DNA of 9,820 nucleotides from JACCZZ01 sp044227805 (GCA_044227805.1 JBGAWA010000122.1:1-9820), one strand, 5' to 3'; positions 1-7,085 are shown, counted from the first letter of the stretch. The notes: generated from the sequence alone by a model not told the origin. A program made the numbers and translations.

Positions 1-525
1 GATGCCATCAATGAAGGTTTTGGTTTCGGAGGCATCTCCACCGCGCACAAACAAACCGGTTTCGTCGCCAACCTGTTGCGTGCCGGGCAGCGTTTGCAGT
101 GCGCCATAAATGTCGCCTGCTGAGCCGGCGGTGGTTACAATATCGAGTGGGCGAAGAATAGTGATACGGCGCTCATCACTTGCTTCAAAAGAACCGGCGG
201 TGATGACAATTGCATTAAGTTCATTAAACATTTCTTTCATCATAATATTAAACTCATGCGAGTGGCCATCGAGCAGGACTGCGCCTTCATACGTTTCGAA
301 ACCAATATAGCTGATGACCAGATGCCGGTCGCCTGTTTCCTGCGTAGACAGGATGAATTTTCCATTGGCATCCGATGATGTACCATCATAGGAATCCTTG
401 ATGTAGATATTGGCGCCAGCAATCGGATTGCCTTTCTGATCAGTTACCAAACCGTTCAACTGTGTTTGAGCGCTGAGCAGCAATGGCAGCATGCATAATG
501 AAAGGAAAGGGGTACAAAATTTCAA
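1..525 (-). CDS. TonB-dependent outer-membrane receptor, N-terminal part (runs off left edge)
   Basis: Partial gene: 175 codons are visible and the C-terminal barrel lies outside the window. From a TTG at 525-523 the protein begins MKFCTPFLSLCMLPLLLSA and then QTQ, a typical signal peptide with cleavage before Gln20. Residues about 22-100 form a CarboxypepD_reg-like beta-sandwich (LNGLVTDQKGNPIAGANIYI, then SDANGKFIL and ISYIGFETYEG). A TonB plug domain starts near residue 108 (LNAIVITAG, later YGALQTLPG and TGLFVRGGD). Such proteins import bulky substrates through the outer membrane using TonB energy. The plug wording looks more like a general receptor than a SusC, and the substrate cannot be told. 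The frame stays open upstream past ATGs at 612 and 633, but these lie upstream of the predicted promoter. The only nearer ATG (492) would leave almost no signal peptide. TTG is therefore preferred, with AGAAG a few bases before it. Confidence 0.88.
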   Translation of the reverse strand, partial: MKFCTPFLSLCMLPLLLSAQTQLNGLVTDQKGNPIAGANIYIKDSYDGTSSDANGKFILSTQETGDRHLVISYIGFETYEGAVLLDGHSHEFNIMMKEMFNELNAIVITAGSFEASDERRITILRPLDIVTTAGSAGDIYGALQTLPGTQQVGDETGLFVRGGDASETKTFIDGI

Positions 526-544
526 TTGGCTTCTGATTTCGGTG

Positions 545-576
545 TAAACGTAAAGTAGTTTATAATATAAACCAAA
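545..576 (-). promoter_or_regulatory. Bacteroidota-type promoter for the TonB receptor gene
   Basis: Read on the minus strand, a TTTG (576-573) is followed after 20 nt by TACGTTTA (552-545). This matches the TTTG-N19/20-TAnnTTTG consensus of the primary sigma factor of this phylum at 4/4 and all but the last base. The predicted transcription start falls near 540, leaving a leader of about 15 nt before the TTG at 525. That supports the TTG start and argues against the upstream ATGs. Confidence 0.5.
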
Positions 577-878
577 TGAAATGAAAAATATTTTTTCGGC
601 ATTGGCAATCATTCCTTTTCCGGGTGCACCCATTTTGCCTGATCTTCTCTCTTGCTTGGTGTATAGAAATGAGCAGCAGCGGAGGCTCCTGTTGCATGGA
701 ACGATGACGCGTAAGATTGTTTTACCTGTTGGTGTGGCCAGTGTACTCTGCAGCGTATTGTAAAGTGAAGCAGGATTTTACTATTGGAAAACCAACTAAA
801 ATATTTGATCTTGTTAAAATGTATCGTTGTCTTTTGCTGCAAGCTATGACCGGCTGGTGCAGGTATGAACCGAAAGAC
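577..878. other. Non-coding divergent spacer
   Basis: About 300 nt between two outward-facing promoters. Short open frames cross it on both strands (609-896 minus, 581-763 plus) but they overlap each other and the promoter regions, and their translations resemble no family I know. I see no repeat, RNA motif or mobile-element end here. Confidence 0.5.
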
Positions 879-886
879 TAACTTTG
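879..886 (+). promoter_or_regulatory. Promoter -7 element for the small membrane protein gene
   Basis: TAACTTTG is a perfect TAnnTTTG -7 box located 19 nt before the ATG at 906, so the leader would be about 10-15 nt. The matching -33 region is weak: GGTG at 856-859 sits at the right spacing but matches TTTG at only two of four bases. Confidence 0.45.
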
Positions 887-905
887 GACTTTTCAATCAG
901 CAACT

Positions 906-1391
906 ATGGGAAACCTGATTTACATCCTCATTGTGATTGCGTATTTCATCTGGCAGGCGCAGCAAGCGCGCAACAGAAACAAAGCACAGGAAGCAGCGAA
1001 AGGAAAAGGTGATGAACAGCCCGGCAGACAGGTAAGGGAAGTTAAGCCGCTTACCGTGGAAGAAAGGATGCGTGAAATTTTCAGGGAGGTGGAAATGAAA
1101 AATAAACCTTTCGCGCAGCCTGACCGGACGATTGTAAAAAAAGTCGATCCAAAACCTCAGCCGCAGGTGGCCGTTGCCAAACCATTGAAGAAAGAACCAT
1201 CGCCCTTCCTTACCATCGATATGACGAAGGAAGAAGTAGCGCCAGAGGGTGCATGGACACCGATGGGTGAAGAAAGGTTTTCAAAAACAGGCTTTGACTA
1301 TAATAAAATAGCCACTGAACACCGATCACGGAAAATCAATTTGCGCGATGCGGTGATCGGGAAAATCATCCTCGAGAGACCGGATTATTGA
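906..1391 (+). CDS. Small membrane-anchored protein of unknown function
   Basis: 161 residues. Residues about 3-19 (LIYILIVIAYFIWQAQQ) form a single hydrophobic helix that would anchor the protein in the inner membrane. It is followed by a highly charged, Lys/Arg/Glu-rich stretch (20-90), a Pro/Lys-rich linker (KKVDPKPQPQ and after, about 105-130), and a conserved-looking end, INLRDAVIGKIILERPDY. From memory, many Bacteroidota hypothetical proteins share this plan of an N-terminal anchor, low-complexity middle and a terminal D-L-R-x-A-x-I-x-x-x-I-L-x-R-P-like motif, but I cannot check it here. The bulk probably faces the cytoplasm, given the positive charges after the helix. The gene stands alone and converges on the aspartokinase gene. 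Function is unknown. The ATG is supported by the promoter box at 879-886. Confidence 0.8.
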   Translation: MGNLIYILIVIAYFIWQAQQARNRNKAQEAAKGKGDEQPGRQVREVKPLTVEERMREIFREVEMKNKPFAQPDRTIVKKVDPKPQPQVAVAKPLKKEPSPFLTIDMTKEEVAPEGAWTPMGEERFSKTGFDYNKIATEHRSRKINLRDAVIGKIILERPDY

Positions 1392-1460
1392 AACTTAACC
1401 ATGAGCTGTCTGTCTGAAGATTAGTTTTCTTCGCGACTGTACATCAAAATATATCCACCA

Positions 1461-2735
1461 TCACTCTTTTATAACAAGCTGCACGGTATGCCTGCTTTTC
1501 TGTTCCAATAGCACAGTTTTATGGCCGGCATATTTTTCAATCACGGCATCCGTATAATGCCGTATGGTCAGCAACGACAAACCTTCATTACTCCGTACCA
1601 TAAAGCTATCAGACAATTCACGGATGACTGCGGGTATGTGTTCTGTATTATCGGCACAGATGGAAAAACTGATGGCAGCATTCTGCATCAGGTTTATTTT
1701 GATGCGATGTGAAGAAAGTATAGCAAAAATATAACTGAGATTATCTTCTGCAATGAAGGAGAAATCTTTGGCCGACATCGACAGCAGGATTTGATTGGTC
1801 TTCCAAACAATCACCGGCGTGTTGGCGTCTTGCTTTTGCAGTTCAACAGGTGACAAATCCTTGATCACCGTTCCTCTATTTTCAGGATGCAAAAAAGAAC
1901 GCACGTGCAACGGTATCTTTTTGTTTTGCAGTGGTTTGATGGTCTTTGGATGAATCACCGAGGCACCGTAATAGGTCATCTCAATGGCTTCATGATAGGA
2001 GAGCAGCGATATCATTTTAGCCTCCGGAAAATATCGCGGATCGGCATTCAGTACGCCCGGCACATCTTTCCAGATGGTCACTTCTTCTGCATGTAATGCA
2101 TAGGCGAAAATGGCGGCTGTATAGTCTGACCCTTCGCGCCCCAAGGTGGTCGTGTAATTCTCAGAGGTGCCGCCAAGAAATCCCTGCGTTACTACAAACT
2201 GATTGCTGAGCAGCGGAGGAATGATCTGCACGATATTTTTTTCTGTGAGTGGCCAGTCCACTTTTCCTTCCCGGTAGGTATTGTCTGTCCTGATGCAATC
2301 CCTCACATCCAGCCAATGTACCGGAATCTGCATCTCCTGCAGGTAAGCACTTACCATTTTCGTAGCGGCCATTTCGCCAATCGACACAATCTGATCGTAC
2401 AGGTAATCGTAGTTTTCAATCGGCGGATCTTCCAGTATCCATTCAATTTCCACGAAGGTGTTGTTCAGTTCATCATAAACCGGGTGATGACTGTTGGAAA
2501 ATAATCCGGAAAGGATCTCGAAATGCGTGCGCTTCAGCGCGTCGAACAGTTCTGGTGCTTTGCCCGTTTTGTTGAAATACTCATGCGTGACTGCTTCCAG
2601 TGCATTAGTGGTCTTTCCTAATGCCGAAATGACAATAATGATCGGCTGTCCCTTATACGGATCAAGAATGGAGGCCACCTGCCTGATGGCTGCAGCATCT
2701 TTTATGGAAGCTCCCCCGAACTTAAAAACCTTCAC
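1461..2735 (-). CDS. lysC: Aspartokinase (aspartate kinase)
   Basis: 424 residues, normal for a monofunctional aspartokinase. It phosphorylates aspartate with ATP to 4-phospho-L-aspartate, the first step toward lysine, threonine, methionine and diaminopimelate, in the cytoplasm. Visible motifs of the amino-acid kinase fold are KFGGAS at 5-10 (nucleotide/phosphate loop), SIGE at 118-121, GGTS then TTLGREGSDYTA at about 188-207, and WKDVPGVLNADPR at 222-234 followed by EMTYYGASVIHP. From about residue 305 to the end lies a regulatory region with two ACT-like segments (NTPVIVWKTNQILLSMSAKD, then the AAISFSICAD region), which suggests feedback control by an end-product amino acid. The effector cannot be read from sequence. 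The start is GTG: an in-frame TAA lies four codons upstream with no ATG between. No homoserine dehydrogenase domain is attached. The symbol is by analogy; several paralogous names are used. Confidence 0.95.
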   Translation of the reverse strand: MKVFKFGGASIKDAAAIRQVASILDPYKGQPIIIVISALGKTTNALEAVTHEYFNKTGKAPELFDALKRTHFEILSGLFSNSHHPVYDELNNTFVEIEWILEDPPIENYDYLYDQIVSIGEMAATKMVSAYLQEMQIPVHWLDVRDCIRTDNTYREGKVDWPLTEKNIVQIIPPLLSNQFVVTQGFLGGTSENYTTTLGREGSDYTAAIFAYALHAEEVTIWKDVPGVLNADPRYFPEAKMISLLSYHEAIEMTYYGASVIHPKTIKPLQNKKIPLHVRSFLHPENRGTVIKDLSPVELQKQDANTPVIVWKTNQILLSMSAKDFSFIAEDNLSYIFAILSSHRIKINLMQNAAISFSICADNTEHIPAVIRELSDSFMVRSNEGLSLLTIRHYTDAVIEKYAGHKTVLLEQKSRHTVQLVIKE

Positions 2736-2909
2736 AGTGAAAAATTATCTTTGAAATGAAATGATCCGGTAGTTACAAAAAGTATAAAAGCGACAGGTTG
2801 TGAAAATAAATCTATGAAGAAAGCATATTGTTATCGTAAAAATACCATGGCAAATCTGCTCTGATCAGGCAACCTTGCCGCTGCACATCCATCCTTCAAA
2901 CGTAAAGAA

Positions 2910-3380
2910 CTAAAACAATTTTATAATATCCGCTTTGGTCAGTTTACCGGTTACCCACTCTGGGTCAAGGTGAGCCTGGTACTTTCTGTAGAAATTGAGG
3001 GCAGGCTCATTCCATTCAAGCACGTGCCAGCGAAGCAGGTTGGCATCTGTCGCCTTGGCGAAGGCACCGACGGCATCAAATAACCGTTTCCCAATTCCTT
3101 TCCCGCGGAATTCCTGGGTGACGATGATGTCGTCCAGGTATATATACTTTCCTTTCCAAGTGGAATAGGCAGGATAGAACAATGCCACTCCCACAACAAC
3201 TACATTCACTTCTGCCACTTGTGCAAAATAAGATGGCTTTTCACCAAAACCATCCTGCAGCATACGATCGACGGTGTTAGTCACTTCGAGTGGTGCCTTC
3301 TCATATTCCGCCAGTTCCCTGATCAAGGCAAGCATGGCGGTGACATCGCTGGCTGCGGCTTTACGGATTGTTATCTCCAT
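2910..3380 (-). CDS. GNAT-family N-acetyltransferase, spermidine/thialysine acetyltransferase type
   Basis: 156 residues, a single GNAT domain that transfers acetyl from acetyl-CoA to an amine. The N-terminal half (ITIRKAAASDVTAMLALIRELAEYEK) is the beta1-alpha1 segment. FRGKGIG at 91-97 is the pyrophosphate-binding motif A (R/Q-x-x-G-x-G/A). WHVLEWNEPALNFYRKYQA at about 118-136 carries the WNEP..NFY signature. The tyrosine of NFY is the usual general acid. The block GKYIYLDDIIV before motif A and the WNEP motif are the pattern I associate with the eukaryotic-type SSAT (SAT1/SAT2) branch, so polyamines or thialysine/lysine-like amines are plausible substrates; this is inference. It lies 131 nt downstream of the delta-60 gene in the same direction, which suggests separate transcription. 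Confidence 0.88.
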   Translation of the reverse strand: MEITIRKAAASDVTAMLALIRELAEYEKAPLEVTNTVDRMLQDGFGEKPSYFAQVAEVNVVVVGVALFYPAYSTWKGKYIYLDDIIVTQEFRGKGIGKRLFDAVGAFAKATDANLLRWHVLEWNEPALNFYRKYQAHLDPEWVTGKLTKADIIKLF

Positions 3381-3398
3381 AGTGAAAGGATTTTTTTT

Positions 3399-3431
3399 AG
3401 CCCGGATTTACTGTGTGCAGAGAATCCGGCT
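3399..3431 (-). repeat. Imperfect inverted repeat (hairpin) ahead of the acetyltransferase gene
   Basis: On the plus strand AGCCCGGATT (3399-3408) pairs with AATCCGGCT (3423-3431), nine pairs with one bulged base. The 14-nt loop holds a further CTG/CAG pairing. A run of eight T (3391-3398) lies on the plus strand before the stem, so in the minus-strand transcript the hairpin is followed by A residues, not U. It therefore does not look like an ordinary intrinsic terminator for the delta-60 gene. It would sit in the leader of the acetyltransferase mRNA about 20 nt before its ATG. Confidence 0.5.
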
Positions 3432-3511
3432 GAATAGGAGAAGTTAAGTTTCAAGGCAGCACATTCGGGATTTTCAGGAAGTACGGTTTTTTAAATGCAT
3501 TTAGTTAATCG

Positions 3512-5104
3512 TTACTTCTGAATGGCTATGGGCCTGCTGTAAATATCATTGCCTGCCGTAATTTTCAGCACAAATATGCCGGTGGACGACAAAGGTGCAG
3601 CATCTATTGTTGCTTTCATGTTGCCGCCTTTCATTTCATGGCTGCCGTCAAATACTATCTGTCCAGTCAGATCAAAAAGCTGAATACGCACAGTGCCTGT
3701 GTGTCCATCATCATAATTGATGTTTACATTAAATCGGCCATTGGAAGGATTGGGATATACATCAAAGGTAACCGGTTTGCCGGCTGGATTTATTTCCAAA
3801 CCTCCGGTAGCAACGTCATCGCCTTTATAGCGAACAATTCCCATATCGTTGTTGCCACTGGCGGCTATGCCGCAGGCTACAATTTTTCCATCGTCTTGCA
3901 GGGCTACATCATCAATCTCTGAAAAGAAAGAGGAAATTTCAGAAAGGGTGGAGCCGTTTGTTCCAAAGGTTGAATCAATACTGCCATCCTGGTTAAACCG
4001 GCAGATGGCGAAATCGTTAGTGGCAAAACCATTGCCGGCTGTGCCTCCGAGAATAATTTTGCCATTCACTTGCACGGCGAGGTCGAGCCCTGCATCATTC
4101 ACTTTCATATTTTGGGTGGCTCTGCCATTGGTTCCGAAGGTTGAATCTATAACGCCATCCTCTGTAATTGCCATTACAAGGAAATCTGTCTTCGTGGTTC
4201 CACTACCGACTTTTCCACCGATAAGGATCTTTCCATCCACCGGGCTTTTTGTGATGGCATATGCCATGTCATCGCCATTATTCAGATTGAACACTGCAAT
4301 ACCATTGGTGCCAAAATCGGGATTCAGTTGCCCTGAACTATTGAGTCTGAAGCTTAGAATATCGTAGTGGTTATTGCCGGCATAACCGACTGCCATGATT
4401 CCGCCATCATCCGTCAAGAGTACATCTTCAGCAGATTCGTAGTCGTAGCCGGCATCGATTAAGGCAATACCATTGGTGCCATACGTGTCATCCAGCGTTC
4501 CATCCGTATTTAACCGAATGGCCAGCGGGTTGGTGTAAGTAAAGCCTGGCACATCCGACTTTCCAACGATTACAATTTTACCATCAGCCTGTTCAACGGC
4601 CGACATGCAAACGTCTTCTCCGGATCCGACAGGAATGAGAACAGAACCGTTGTCGCCGAAATCAGTGTCGGGTGTTCCGTCTTCATTCAGTTGCGTCACA
4701 AAAACATCCACCTGGAAATTCGCTTCAGCACCACCTACAAAAAGGAGTTTACCGTTCGATAACCTTTTCATGCAACGTACATATTCGCTGTAACCTTGGA
4801 AATCATCGTAAGCAAAACCATTATTACCGAAGGTAGCATCAACGCTGCCATCAGCATTCAGGCGGTAAACCACTACATCCCAATTGCTGGCTCCTGAAAT
4901 CTGTGAAGCACCTCCAATCAGCATTTTACCATCTTCCAGTATCACAACCGAATAGGCGTTGTCGAAACCGGTTGACGGTTGAAGCAGCTGAACCCCGTTT
5001 ACGGCAAATGAAGAATCCGGTGTGCCGGGAACTTGTGCGTGCATTGTCTTACAGGAAAGAATTGCAAGGGTGGAAACAAATAATAAGTGTAAAGATTTTT
5101 TCAT
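3512..5104 (-). CDS. Secreted delta-60 repeat protein with T9SS sorting domain
   Basis: 530 residues. A signal peptide (MKKSLHLLFVSTLAILSCKTMHA) would be cleaved before Gln24. Residues about 27-430 hold seven delta-60 units, each with a D-x-x-F/Y-G-x-NG motif (the first unit is divergent; for example DATFGNNG, DDTYGTNG, DSTFGTNG) and a D/N-GK-I/L-hydrophobic-GG-type strand (DGKMLIGG, NGKLLFVGG, DGKIVIVG, DGKILIGG). Seven such units suggest a seven-bladed beta-propeller, by inference. Residues about 445-530 match the type A T9SS C-terminal domain: VTFDVYPNPSNGRFNV near its start, FDLTGQIVF, then LSSTGIFVLKI and a basic end. The protein is thus expected to cross the outer membrane by T9SS and be released or surface-attached. 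Its ligand or activity is unknown. Cys18 in LSC is a poor lipobox and the MHA-Q site fits better. Confidence 0.9.
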   Translation of the reverse strand: MKKSLHLLFVSTLAILSCKTMHAQVPGTPDSSFAVNGVQLLQPSTGFDNAYSVVILEDGKMLIGGASQISGASNWDVVVYRLNADGSVDATFGNNGFAYDDFQGYSEYVRCMKRLSNGKLLFVGGAEANFQVDVFVTQLNEDGTPDTDFGDNGSVLIPVGSGEDVCMSAVEQADGKIVIVGKSDVPGFTYTNPLAIRLNTDGTLDDTYGTNGIALIDAGYDYESAEDVLLTDDGGIMAVGYAGNNHYDILSFRLNSSGQLNPDFGTNGIAVFNLNNGDDMAYAITKSPVDGKILIGGKVGSGTTKTDFLVMAITEDGVIDSTFGTNGRATQNMKVNDAGLDLAVQVNGKIILGGTAGNGFATNDFAICRFNQDGSIDSTFGTNGSTLSEISSFFSEIDDVALQDDGKIVACGIAASGNNDMGIVRYKGDDVATGGLEINPAGKPVTFDVYPNPSNGRFNVNINYDDGHTGTVRIQLFDLTGQIVFDGSHEMKGGNMKATIDAAPLSSTGIFVLKITAGNDIYSRPIAIQK

Positions 5105-5290
5105 GTGGCTAAGAATTGTAGGGTGAATGAAGAGATTTAAAGATTAGAAATAAATCATATGCAGGACTCATGGCCGCGCAAATTACAAAATGAAAACCTG
5201 TCAGAGAAAATGATCCAGACAGAGGATTTACAATAGGGGAAGCATCTGTAATTAAGTACCCATGAAATTATGTTTGAAAGGAAGTTATTT

Positions 5291-5298
5291 TATATTTG
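5291..5298 (+). promoter_or_regulatory. Promoter -7 element for fbp
   Basis: TATATTTG is a perfect TAnnTTTG box. A TTTG at 5273-5276 is only 14 nt upstream, shorter than the usual spacing of about 19 nt, so the -33 element is uncertain. The predicted transcription start at about 5303-5306 gives an approximately 58-nt leader to the ATG at 5362. It also rules out the in-frame TTG at 5296, which lies inside the promoter box. Confidence 0.5.
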
Positions 5299-5361
5299 CA
5301 ATGCACGATGCGAATTCCGGAACTGGATTTCGCATTTGTTTTTCACCAAGCCGTCACCATC

Positions 5362-6408
5362 ATGAATAGTCTGAGAAAAGTAATTACCCTTGATGAGTTC
5401 ATCTTTCAGAATGAGAAAGATTTTCCCTTTGCCACCGGTGAATTGAGTGGGTTGTTGCGCGACATTGCTTTTGCCGCAAAAATTGTGAACCGCGAAGTGA
5501 ACAAAGCGGGTTTGGTGGATATACTGGGCACAACCGGCATTAACAATACCACCGGCGACGAGGTAAAGAAGCTGGATATGTTTGCCAACGAGCAATTCAT
5601 TTCAGCGCTTCGTGTAAGTGGTGAGTGTTGTGGTATGGCTTCGGAAGAAAACGATGATTTTATTCCGATTGTGACGGAAGATTCACGGAACGCCAAATAC
5701 GTGGTAACGCTTGATCCGCTCGACGGTTCGAGCAATATCGACGTGAATGTGGCGATCGGTACTATTTTCAGCATCTACCGCAGGCAGTCGTTTTTCGGGC
5801 CCTGTAACATGGAGGATTTCATGCAGAAGGGCTCGCGGCAGGTGGCAGCCGGATACATCATCTATGGTTCCTCTACGATGATGGTTTACACAACGGGAAA
5901 CGGCGTCAATGGATTTACACTGGATCCTTCTATTGGTGAATTTTGCCTTTCTCATCCGGATATCAAAACACCTGAATCAGGGAAAATCTATTCGGTGAAC
6001 CAGGGAAATTTTTTAAAGTTTGAAATGCCGGTAAAGGAATATATCACTTATTGCCAGTCGGAAGATAAGTTGACGAACCGCCCTTATTCTTTGCGGTATA
6101 TCGGATCGCTGGTGGGGGATATTCACCGCAATCTGATGTACGGAGGCATCTTCATGTATCCTTCCACACGCACTTCTGCCAAAGGCAAGTTGCGGCTGTT
6201 GTATGAATGTTTTCCGATGGCATTTATCGTTGAACAGGCGGGCGGAAAAGCAACGGACGGACATCGTCGTATTCTCGATATTCAGCCCGTTGAATTGCAT
6301 GAGCGCTCTCCGGTGTTTATGGGATCAAAAGAAATGGTGGATAAACTCGACGATTATATGCGTTCCTCCAGGGTGGCACAATCCGCAGCTTCAGTGGCAT
6401 CGGCGTGA
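5362..6408 (+). CDS. fbp: Fructose-1,6-bisphosphatase, class I
   Basis: 348 residues, usual for class I FBPase. It hydrolyses fructose 1,6-bisphosphate to fructose 6-phosphate in gluconeogenesis, in the cytoplasm, with Mg2+. Visible blocks from the chosen ATG are VITLDEFIFQ (7-16) and FATGELSGLL (23-32). GDEVKKLD (65-72) and ASEEN (93-97) follow, with acidic residues that bind metal. DPLDGSSNID (118-127) is the central metal/phosphate motif. RYIGSLVGDIHRNLMYGGIFMYP (about 250-272) binds the sugar phosphate, then GKLRLLYECFPMAFIVEQAGGKA, and HERSPVFMGS near the end. The frame is open upstream to a TTG at 5296 and an ATG at 5308, but family members start close to the ITLDEF block and a promoter box lies at 5291-5298, so ATG 5362 is preferred. 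It converges on the broken rnhA with 10 nt between stop codons and no room for a separate terminator. Confidence 0.96.
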   Translation: MNSLRKVITLDEFIFQNEKDFPFATGELSGLLRDIAFAAKIVNREVNKAGLVDILGTTGINNTTGDEVKKLDMFANEQFISALRVSGECCGMASEENDDFIPIVTEDSRNAKYVVTLDPLDGSSNIDVNVAIGTIFSIYRRQSFFGPCNMEDFMQKGSRQVAAGYIIYGSSTMMVYTTGNGVNGFTLDPSIGEFCLSHPDIKTPESGKIYSVNQGNFLKFEMPVKEYITYCQSEDKLTNRPYSLRYIGSLVGDIHRNLMYGGIFMYPSTRTSAKGKLRLLYECFPMAFIVEQAGGKATDGHRRILDIQPVELHERSPVFMGSKEMVDKLDDYMRSSRVAQSAASVASA

Positions 6409-6418
6409 GTGCATTTGT

Positions 6419-6821
6419 TCAGGCAGTTGCATCATATCCTGTGTCTTCCTTCAACCTTGGCTGCTGATATGCATTTACAGCAAGCTCGTCGCAGCGCTCA
6501 TTTTCGAGGTGGCCGGCATGTCCTTTTATCCAGTGAAAACTGACCTTGTGTTTGTTATAAAGCGGAAGAAATTTTTTCCAGAGGTCGGTATTCTTCACTT
6601 TTTTCCAGCCTTTCTTTTCCCAGTTGAACAACCAGCCTTTCTTTATTGCATCCACCACATATTTTGAATCACTCACCACCGTAACATGACTTCCGGCAAA
6701 TTTTAAGGCTTCGAGTCCTTTTATTACGGCCATCAGTTCCATTCAAAATAACGCCGTATCCACCCGGTCCGGGATTCCCGCTGCAGGCACCATCCGTATA
6801 AAGCATGATATTATTGTGCAT
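6419..6821 (-). pseudogene. rnhA: Ribonuclease HI with internal deletion and frameshift
   Basis: RNase HI cleaves RNA in RNA-DNA hybrids. The reading starts at ATG 6821 (MHNNIMLYTDGACSGNPGPGGYGVIL, 26 residues, ending at 6744). It then continues only after a one-base frame change, at ATG 6742 (MELMAVIKGLEALKF to DTGYDATA, 107 residues). Against E. coli RNase HI as I remember it, residues 1-26 and 47-155 are matched but 27-46 are missing: the segment holding two core strands and the TTNNR motif. The net loss is about 59 nt. All four catalytic acids are still encoded: D of YTDGA, E of MELMA, D of VSDSK and D of CDELA. Left in its first frame, translation stops at 6671-6669 after 50 residues. 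Neither fragment should fold as an active enzyme, so the gene is either broken or mis-assembled at this point. Confidence 0.85.
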
Positions 6822-6889
6822 GTGATGATTGGTTGAAGGCATTCAAGCAGTAAAGGGCAGGTTTCAGAACGCTGTGCTAAAAATAAGAA

Positions 6890-6913
6890 TTGAACACACA
6901 TTTTGCAGTTCAA
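6890..6913. repeat. Inverted repeat TTGAAC-N12-GTTCAA
   Basis: Perfect six-base arms at 6890-6895 and 6908-6913 with a 12-nt spacer. It lies 69 nt before the rnhA start (other strand) and about 160 nt before the riboswitch promoter. The shape would suit a dimeric DNA-binding protein, but it could also be chance; it partly overlaps the dispersed repeat at 6897-6926. Confidence 0.35.
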
Positions 6914-6926
6914 CACGGCAATGGAT
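6897..6926 (+). repeat. Dispersed 30-bp repeat, copy 1
   Basis: Matches 9791-9820 at 26 of 30 positions without gaps. The conserved blocks are CACATTTTGCA, TTCAA, ACGGCAA and GG, separated by single differing bases. It sits in the non-coding region between the broken rnhA and the cobalamin riboswitch. Confidence 0.6.
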
Positions 6927-7072
6927 ATACTGCGCTCTTTAGTTAATCAGGGTTTATGAGCCATTTTCTTTTTTGAAAACATGGTGTGAACCACCAGCAG
7001 ATTTCAGTCGTGACCTATGGAATTGGACTATTGATAAATCAGGGTTGATGATCAGTGAAATCTAAAATATAA

Positions 7073-7080
7073 TATCTTCG
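7073..7080 (+). promoter_or_regulatory. Promoter -7 element for the riboswitch-receptor transcript
   Basis: TATCTTCG matches TAnnTTTG except at one base. It would place the transcription start near 7085, exactly where the riboswitch P1 stem begins (7086). No clear -33 element is seen; a TTG at 7045-7047 is slightly too far upstream. Confidence 0.4.
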
Positions 7081-7085
7081 CCCTG

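Noticed and set aside
609..896. 95-codon open frame on the minus strand in the left spacer
   Set aside because: It overlaps another short frame and lies in a divergent promoter region; its composition (many His, Ser, Lys) matches no family I recognise and no start signal supports it.
1416..1432. GAAGA/TCTTC hairpin between the convergent genes at 1391 and 1461, as a possible terminator
   Set aside because: Only five AT-rich pairs and no U-run directly after the stem.
3849..4367. 172-codon open frame on the plus strand
   Set aside because: It lies wholly inside the delta-60 gene on the opposite strand; its Pro/Ser/Ile-rich product is the expected antisense reading of repeated Gly/Asp/Asn codons.
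3512..5104. Lipoprotein reading of the delta-60 protein through Cys18
   Set aside because: The residues before Cys (ILS) make a poor lipobox, and the MHA-Gln cleavage site plus the T9SS domain fit a normal signal peptide better.
6203..6667. 154-codon open frame on the plus strand across the fbp-rnhA junction
   Set aside because: It overlaps the end of fbp in another frame and then reads rnhA antisense; the product has no family features.
6419..6742. Reading rnhA as an intact 107-codon gene starting at ATG 6742
   Set aside because: That ATG is the conserved internal Met of MELMA; the first catalytic Asp and glycine-rich segment are encoded just upstream in another frame.
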